Source: Mycobacterium cookii | GTDB lineage: Bacteria; Actinomycetota; Actinomycetes; Mycobacteriales; Mycobacteriaceae | Assembly (NCBI RefSeq): GCF_010727945.1 | Contig: NZ_AP022569.1 | Location: 4,960,001 to 5,024,000 of the forward strand | DNA length: 64,000 nt | Direction: 5' to 3' | Part shown: positions 59,457-64,000 of the stretch, one piece after another | Position numbering within the stretch: position 1 is the stretch's first letter | How the letters are laid out: each line of letters begins with the position of its first letter | Notes under the pieces: model-generated | What the model saw: the letters and a program-made list of their open reading frames with translations, nothing else | Databases searched by the model: none | What the model was told of the DNA's origin: nothing | Translations under genes and position numbers: made by a program

Positions 59457-60506
59457 ATGCCAATACTGCCGGGGTCGGACCAAGGAGTGCGGGCGCCCAG
59501 TTCGCGCGCCCTGCGGATCCGTGGCCTGATTGCTGCAGTCGTGTTGGGTATCGCGGGCTTTGGGCTGTATCAGCTGGGCACCGGCCGGTATGACGACACG
59601 TTCAAGCTGACCGTAGTAGCCGATGTGATCGGTGAGGGTCTGACGCCGGGTGCGGAGGTGAAGTTCCGCGGCCTAACGATCGGATCGGTGAAGACGCTGC
59701 AGTCGGTCGGATACAACAAGCAGAAGATCACGGTGGAACTCGAGCCGCGCCAAGCCAAAGCGCTGGCGGCGGATACCACAGCCAATTTCGTGTCGTCAAA
59801 CACTTTCGGCCTCGCGGCCGTCGAGCTGGTCAGCACCGGCGCCGGCCCCCGGCTGAGATCGAACCAGACGTTGTTGATAGGTGACACCGTCCGATCTGCT
59901 TCCATTACCGGACTGCTGCGGAAGGGCCAAAAATTCGGCCGGCTGGTGGACTCGCCCGATGTCGACCACATCATCGAGACGGTGCGCCGGCACGCCGACC
60001 TAACCGAGCCGGTGACCCGCTCATACTTCGATCTGGTCAAGATGCTGGTTGACGCCCAGAAGGTGCCGTTCTCGCAGTCGCTCTCGGTGTTCGCCTCGGT
60101 GGTCAACGGCGCCAGCGACTCGATCCCGCTAATCGGGTTGGCATATGACCTGCTCAATGGAATGGATTTTCTAGCGCACCCCGACGGCGTCGCGCGCATG
60201 GATCTGATCCTCGACCAGACCTCGAAGCTCCTCTTCAGTGCCGACAAGATCGTCGCGAAGAACATCTCGTGGCTCGTCCCATTCGTCCGCGCGATGATGG
60301 ACGTGTTGCTGCCGGAAACCTTCACCATCGGCAGCTTTGCGCCGTACTACGACCGGCTCTCGGGTCTGATCGACCGCACCAGTGCTGCGTTTCCGGTCGT
60401 CAACGGCGAGGTCCGCATGCAGATCGAGGTCACCTTGGACGCCATGCCGGGCCTGGCCGCGGCGTTACCTGCGCCCGCGGCGGCACCACAGGCCGGTGGC
60501 CGATGA
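59457..60506 (+). CDS. mceA: Mce-family protein A
   Basis: This 349-residue protein has one N-terminal membrane anchor (RIRGLIAAVVLGIAGFGLYQL). The MCE/MlaD beta-barrel domain follows, DTFKLTVVADVIGEGLTPGAEVKFRG, then LTIGSVKTL to about residue 120. A long helical region after it would form part of the periplasmic needle. Three bases after yrbEB. A short Ala/Pro tail (LPAPAAAPQAGGR) closes it. The mce number of the cluster cannot be told from this window. Confidence 0.92.
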   Translation: MPILPGSDQGVRAPSSRALRIRGLIAAVVLGIAGFGLYQLGTGRYDDTFKLTVVADVIGEGLTPGAEVKFRGLTIGSVKTLQSVGYNKQKITVELEPRQAKALAADTTANFVSSNTFGLAAVELVSTGAGPRLRSNQTLLIGDTVRSASITGLLRKGQKFGRLVDSPDVDHIIETVRRHADLTEPVTRSYFDLVKMLVDAQKVPFSQSLSVFASVVNGASDSIPLIGLAYDLLNGMDFLAHPDGVARMDLILDQTSKLLFSADKIVAKNISWLVPFVRAMMDVLLPETFTIGSFAPYYDRLSGLIDRTSAAFPVVNGEVRMQIEVTLDAMPGLAAALPAPAAAPQAGGR

Positions 60507-61513
60507 GAAGTGTCGCCAAATCGTTGGTGTGGCTGACCGTGTTCACCGCGGTCGCGGTGGTGTGCATGCTCATCGTGCTCACCGCCTTACGTAGTCCGGT
60601 CACCGGGGCGGTTTCCCGTTACACCGCGGCATTTTCCGACGTGTCGGGCCTTTATGTCGGAGACGACGTTCGCATTTCCGGCGTGCAGGTCGGCAAGGTG
60701 GAAAGCATCCGACTCGACGGGCGGATCGCCAAGGTGGATTTCACCGCACAAGAAGATCACCCGGTATTCGCCAATACCGTTGCCGCGGTGCGCTATCAAA
60801 CCCTGGTCGGTCAACGCTATGTCGAACTCGTCCAGCCTGCCGACCCTGATCGACGGCTGCAGGCCGGCGGCAACATTCCGCTGGGACAGACGATACCGTC
60901 GTTCGATGTAGCCAAGCTGTTCAACGGGTTTCGGCCGATTTTCCAAACCCTTGACCCTGCCCAGTTCAACCTGTTGGGTGAGAACCTGCTGCGCCTGATT
61001 CAGGGTGATGAAAACGGCATTGGCCCGTTTCTGCATGACCTGGACGTCATTTCGAAGTTGGCGGTAAATCGCCAGGCGGTTATCACCGCCGTGATACGGA
61101 ATCTCAGTGCGATCTCCCAAGATCTGGGTGGCAAATCGCAGCAACTGTTTCATCTCATCGCCACGCTCAACAACGTGGTGACGAGCTTTGGCACCATGGC
61201 TGAGGAATTCCGTGCCGCACTGGACTCGGGACTGCCGGTCCTGAGAAACACCACCCACGTCTTGCAATATGCCGAGCGCATGTTTGACGGGACGACGGTT
61301 CCGCTCTACGACCTGAGCAGCCGGATGTGGCCGCAGACCGCAACGATCATCGCGGGTCTGTCGCTCGCGCCGTCGTTAATCCAAGGAGCACGGGACTGGC
61401 TGGTCGACGACAAGCCCGCCACACCAACGTTTTCCTGCTCACACGGCGAAGTCACGTTGCCCGGGATCGGGCAGGTGTCATTCGCGCAGCAGAACTTGGT
61501 GGTGTGTCGGTGA
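60503..61513 (+). CDS. mceB: Mce-family protein B
   Basis: From ATG 60503, overlapping the mceA stop (ATGA), this gives 336 residues. Anchor helix LVWLTVFTAVAVVCMLIVLTAL, MCE domain AAFSDVSGLYVGDDVRISG and QVGKVESIRLDG with LVGQRYVELVQP, then helical segments and a C-terminal Cys-containing part (FSCSHGEV, LVVC) that is common at MceB ends. Upstream in-frame codons lie inside mceA and are ignored. Confidence 0.92.
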   Translation: MRSVAKSLVWLTVFTAVAVVCMLIVLTALRSPVTGAVSRYTAAFSDVSGLYVGDDVRISGVQVGKVESIRLDGRIAKVDFTAQEDHPVFANTVAAVRYQTLVGQRYVELVQPADPDRRLQAGGNIPLGQTIPSFDVAKLFNGFRPIFQTLDPAQFNLLGENLLRLIQGDENGIGPFLHDLDVISKLAVNRQAVITAVIRNLSAISQDLGGKSQQLFHLIATLNNVVTSFGTMAEEFRAALDSGLPVLRNTTHVLQYAERMFDGTTVPLYDLSSRMWPQTATIIAGLSLAPSLIQGARDWLVDDKPATPTFSCSHGEVTLPGIGQVSFAQQNLVVCR

Positions 61514-62526
61514 TGGACAAGTGGCTGGGATGGGGCGGCGCTGCGCTTGACGAGCGCAGCGCCTCGATCCGCAATCGCCGGCACGGCATTGTCGGTGTCG
61601 TTGTCATCATCGCGGCGTTGGCCGTTACCGCAATGGCCTACCTCAATCCGACCAACCAGAACGGCTACACCGCGCACCTGGCTAACTCCGGCGGTGTGCG
61701 CGTCGGCGACCAGGTTCGGATCGCCGGTATCCCGGTCGGGAAGGTCACCACCGTCCGTCTTGAGGCCGCCGTCGTCGAGATCAAATTCGACGTCGAGCGT
61801 TCGGTGGTCGTGGGTTCGGAGTCCACACTCGACGTCAAGCTCCTGACTCCGCTTGGCGGCCACTATGTGGCGCTTGACCCGAAGGGCGGTATACCTCTGG
61901 GCCGCAACGTGATTCCACCGCAACGCGTCACGCTGCCATTCGAGGTCAACGACATAATTCAGGCGGCAACACCGCTGATCAAGGAAGTCAACGGCCAAGT
62001 CATCCACGATACTTTCACCGAGGTTGCCAACGCGGCTAACCGATATCCCGATGCGATCCGCGATTTGCTCCGGTCAGCTAATGCGTTGACAACGTCGATG
62101 AGTAAGTCCACCAACGATTTCCATCGTGGTCTTGACTTCGCCAACAACGGCCTGCGAGCCGTGGCCGCCGGACGTAAGCAGCTCATCACGTTATTCGAGC
62201 AACTCGACATCCTCGGCAAGATGTACACCGCGAAGGCAGTCGATATTATCGAATTCTTCGGTCTGCTTAACGAATTGGCTCGAGTGCTCGACCGCATCAC
62301 GGTGTTTTACGGTCGGGAGGTCGCGCCGATCGTCAACGGAATCGAGGACATCACCGACACACTGGTCGCCCATCCCGACCGTCTTGGTGAGGCGCTCGAC
62401 CAGCTGGGGCAGAGTCTCAACATCGTGGTGCCAATGCTCAGCGGGAACGGTGTCGTCTTCGATCAACACAAGCGACTGGTGCCCGGACAGGACCTGTGCC
62501 TGCCCAATATCATGAGGAACTGTTGA
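61513..62526 (+). CDS. mceC: Mce-family protein C
   Basis: From ATG 61513 this gives 337 residues; it shares one base with the mceB stop, and a GTG one codon earlier is possible. Anchor helix HGIVGVVVIIAALAVTAMAYL and MCE domain GYTAHLANSGGVRVGDQVRI with AGIPVGKVTTVRLE. The helical part is followed by a compact end CLPNIMRNC with two Cys. It belongs to the hexameric MceA-F assembly. Confidence 0.92.
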   Translation: MDKWLGWGGAALDERSASIRNRRHGIVGVVVIIAALAVTAMAYLNPTNQNGYTAHLANSGGVRVGDQVRIAGIPVGKVTTVRLEAAVVEIKFDVERSVVVGSESTLDVKLLTPLGGHYVALDPKGGIPLGRNVIPPQRVTLPFEVNDIIQAATPLIKEVNGQVIHDTFTEVANAANRYPDAIRDLLRSANALTTSMSKSTNDFHRGLDFANNGLRAVAAGRKQLITLFEQLDILGKMYTAKAVDIIEFFGLLNELARVLDRITVFYGREVAPIVNGIEDITDTLVAHPDRLGEALDQLGQSLNIVVPMLSGNGVVFDQHKRLVPGQDLCLPNIMRNC

Positions 62527-62527
62527 C

Positions 62528-63691
62528 ATGACCGGGCCGTCGCCTGTCGGCTCGCGGTTGCGGTCCCCATCGGGTATCGCTGCAGTGGTGGTCGTCGTCG
62601 TCGTCGCCGCGGTCGCGGCAGCGGTGATGATCGGCGCCAAGATCCTGATGCCCCAACACACCCGCGCGATGTGCGCCGAATTCGCTGACGCGGTCGGCCT
62701 TTATCCGGGCAACAAGGTAGCGCTGCTGGGCATCGAGGTCGGCTCGACGACCGCGATCATCAACAAGCCCGACCACGTCGAGGTTGACTTCACCGTACCC
62801 ACCGACCTCGACCTGCCGGCTGACGTCGGTGCGGTCACCTACTCGCAATCGATTGTCACAGACCGCCATATCGAACTGACCAAGCCTTACACCGGAGGCC
62901 CGAAATTCACCGGGCCGGAGTGCATCAAGCTGAAGTCGACCAAAACCCCGATCAGTGTCAGCGAAACTTTCGCTGCCATAGGCAAACTCGCCGACGCCAT
63001 ATTGGATCCGCAAAACGGCCAAGACCCGTCCGAGGCCCCGGGTGTGCACGCGATCAACGAGAGCTTACGTGCGGCCGGTCGCTCGCTGGACGGCACTGGA
63101 CCCGGCCTCAACCAGACCCTGCGCAATCTGGTCACCATGCTCGCCGACCCCTATAAGGCCGACGCCGACTACCGGCAGCTATTCGAAAACAGTGAGATCC
63201 TCAGCTCAGAATTTCTCAAGAACTGGGACAGCTTCGCCTCGGTGATCCGAACCCTGCCGACCACAACCCAATTGATCGAGGGCCTGTCAGACAACTTCGG
63301 AGCGGCCCTCATCCATTTGTCCCACCTGCTGCCGATTTTGGTCGAGGCGATGAACCGGTGGGGGCCACGGCTCTATCAAAAACTTGACAAGGCGATCACC
63401 TGGATACGGGACGTGCTGAACAGACACACCCCGGCGATTCTCGCCATGATCAACTCGTGGCCGCAGTTCAGTCACTGGCTGAGCGATATCTACGAGCCGG
63501 CGTGGGGGACACACAACGTCACCTATATCCCACCGCAGGTGGCGATTTCGCCATCGCAGGCCGGTGCGATCTGTGAGGGTTTGCGAAAGCGCAATGTCCC
63601 GGGCGCAGCCGCGGCGTGCGCGTCGGGCAGCGCTTCGGATCCGGTCACCCTCGGCCTGACCGATCTCATCTTGGGGGCCGCGCTGCCATGA
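62528..63691 (+). CDS. mceD: Mce-family protein D
   Basis: This 387-residue protein starts one base after mceC. Anchor helix IAAVVVVVVVAAVAAAVMIG and MCE domain CAEFADAVGLYPGNKVALLG with IEVGSTTAI. Helical domain to about residue 330, and a C-terminal piece with AICEGLRKRNVPGAAAACASG containing two Cys. Its stop overlaps the next start by four bases. Confidence 0.92.
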   Translation: MTGPSPVGSRLRSPSGIAAVVVVVVVAAVAAAVMIGAKILMPQHTRAMCAEFADAVGLYPGNKVALLGIEVGSTTAIINKPDHVEVDFTVPTDLDLPADVGAVTYSQSIVTDRHIELTKPYTGGPKFTGPECIKLKSTKTPISVSETFAAIGKLADAILDPQNGQDPSEAPGVHAINESLRAAGRSLDGTGPGLNQTLRNLVTMLADPYKADADYRQLFENSEILSSEFLKNWDSFASVIRTLPTTTQLIEGLSDNFGAALIHLSHLLPILVEAMNRWGPRLYQKLDKAITWIRDVLNRHTPAILAMINSWPQFSHWLSDIYEPAWGTHNVTYIPPQVAISPSQAGAICEGLRKRNVPGAAAACASGSASDPVTLGLTDLILGAALP

Positions 63692-64000
63692 CGCGACAGT
63701 CGATGCGCGCCGCGCGCGTACTGCTGGCCTGGCTGCTAGCCGCGGTGGCCATCATCCCGGCGGCTGCATGTTCGTTGGACCCGACCCGGCTCCCGGTCCC
63801 GGGCGCTTACACGCCCCACCACACCTACCGAATCAAGATCGAGTTCTCCAGCGTGCTCAACCTCCCGGCCCGGGCCAAAGTGGACTCCGGGGGAGTGCAG
63901 ATCGGTGTGCTCGACCACGTGCAGCTCGAGGGCGCCACGGCGGTCGCGTACGTCGATATGTCCGGCGACACCAAGCTCCCTGGCAACATCCGCGCTGAGC
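63688..64000 (+). CDS. mceE: Mce-family lipoprotein E (truncated by window end)
   Basis: The first 104 codons are present. A signal peptide VLLAWLLAAVAIIPAAAC ends in a lipobox with the lipidated Cys at residue 28, as expected for MceE (LprK-type) subunits. The MCE domain then begins TYRIKIEFSSVLNLPARAKV with DSGGVQIGVL. The reading frame is intact to the window edge. Confidence 0.9.
   Translation, partial: MTRQSMRAARVLLAWLLAAVAIIPAAACSLDPTRLPVPGAYTPHHTYRIKIEFSSVLNLPARAKVDSGGVQIGVLDHVQLEGATAVAYVDMSGDTKLPGNIRAE

Overview
The window is high-GC actinobacterial DNA and almost certainly comes from a non-tuberculous Mycobacterium. The evidence is a fprA / prfB / MscS-like / proline-rich protein / ftsE / ftsX / smpB / ssrA block that matches the gene order I know from M. 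tuberculosis. It also has a fadE24-fadE23 pair behind hisN, a yrbE-mce operon, a PGRS-type Gly-rich protein, and a tmRNA whose tag ends in QRDYALAA.

Layout. (1) 0-15 kb: an aromatic-catabolic region. One divergon (1.4-9.3 kb) holds a flavin hydroxylase, an extradiol dioxygenase, a C-C hydrolase, a hydratase, an aldolase and an acylating aldehyde dehydrogenase, so a meta-cleavage route from a phenol to pyruvate and acetyl-CoA can be read directly. A second divergon (9.3-15 kb) adds another extradiol dioxygenase, an FAH-family enzyme, a second flavin hydroxylase and a P450. Each has its own TetR regulator and a visible operator. (2) 15-28 kb: conserved chromosome (fadE23/24, hisN, malic enzyme, fprA, prfB, ftsEX, smpB, ssrA). 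Several of these genes have a TANNNT -10 box only 6-8 nt before the start codon, which predicts leaderless mRNAs. (3) 28.1-48.0 kb: a genomic island inserted in the 3' end of ssrA. The 19-bp tmRNA 3' end is repeated at 47.95 kb and again at 49.67 kb. An integrase stub with arm-type repeats lies just inside the left end, followed by truncated genes. The cargo is a TetR-controlled lipid/xenobiotic metabolism set: alpha/beta hydrolases, SDRs, an old-yellow-enzyme, a quinone reductase, a GMC (cholesterol-oxidase-like) oxidase, an acyl-CoA ligase and a crotonase. (4) 48-57 kb: a secreted serine hydrolase and a secreted PGRS protein that share a non-PE N-terminal module, a universal stress protein, TetR plus P450, a flavin monooxygenase and a Tat-exported polysaccharide deacetylase. 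(5) 57.5-64 kb: a yrbE-mce lipid-import operon, cut at mceE by the window end.

Most notable: the tandem ssrA att structure, where the ancestral CCA-encoding 3' end appears displaced to 47.95 kb; a five-site GTAWACC-N4-GGTWTAC regulon that links two TetR regulators to two paralogous hydrolases inside the island; and a secreted architecture in which a Sec-type signal plus short helical module replaces the PE domain in front of GRPLI/PGRS-like or serine-hydrolase domains. Functions are assigned by reading motifs. No database search was run.
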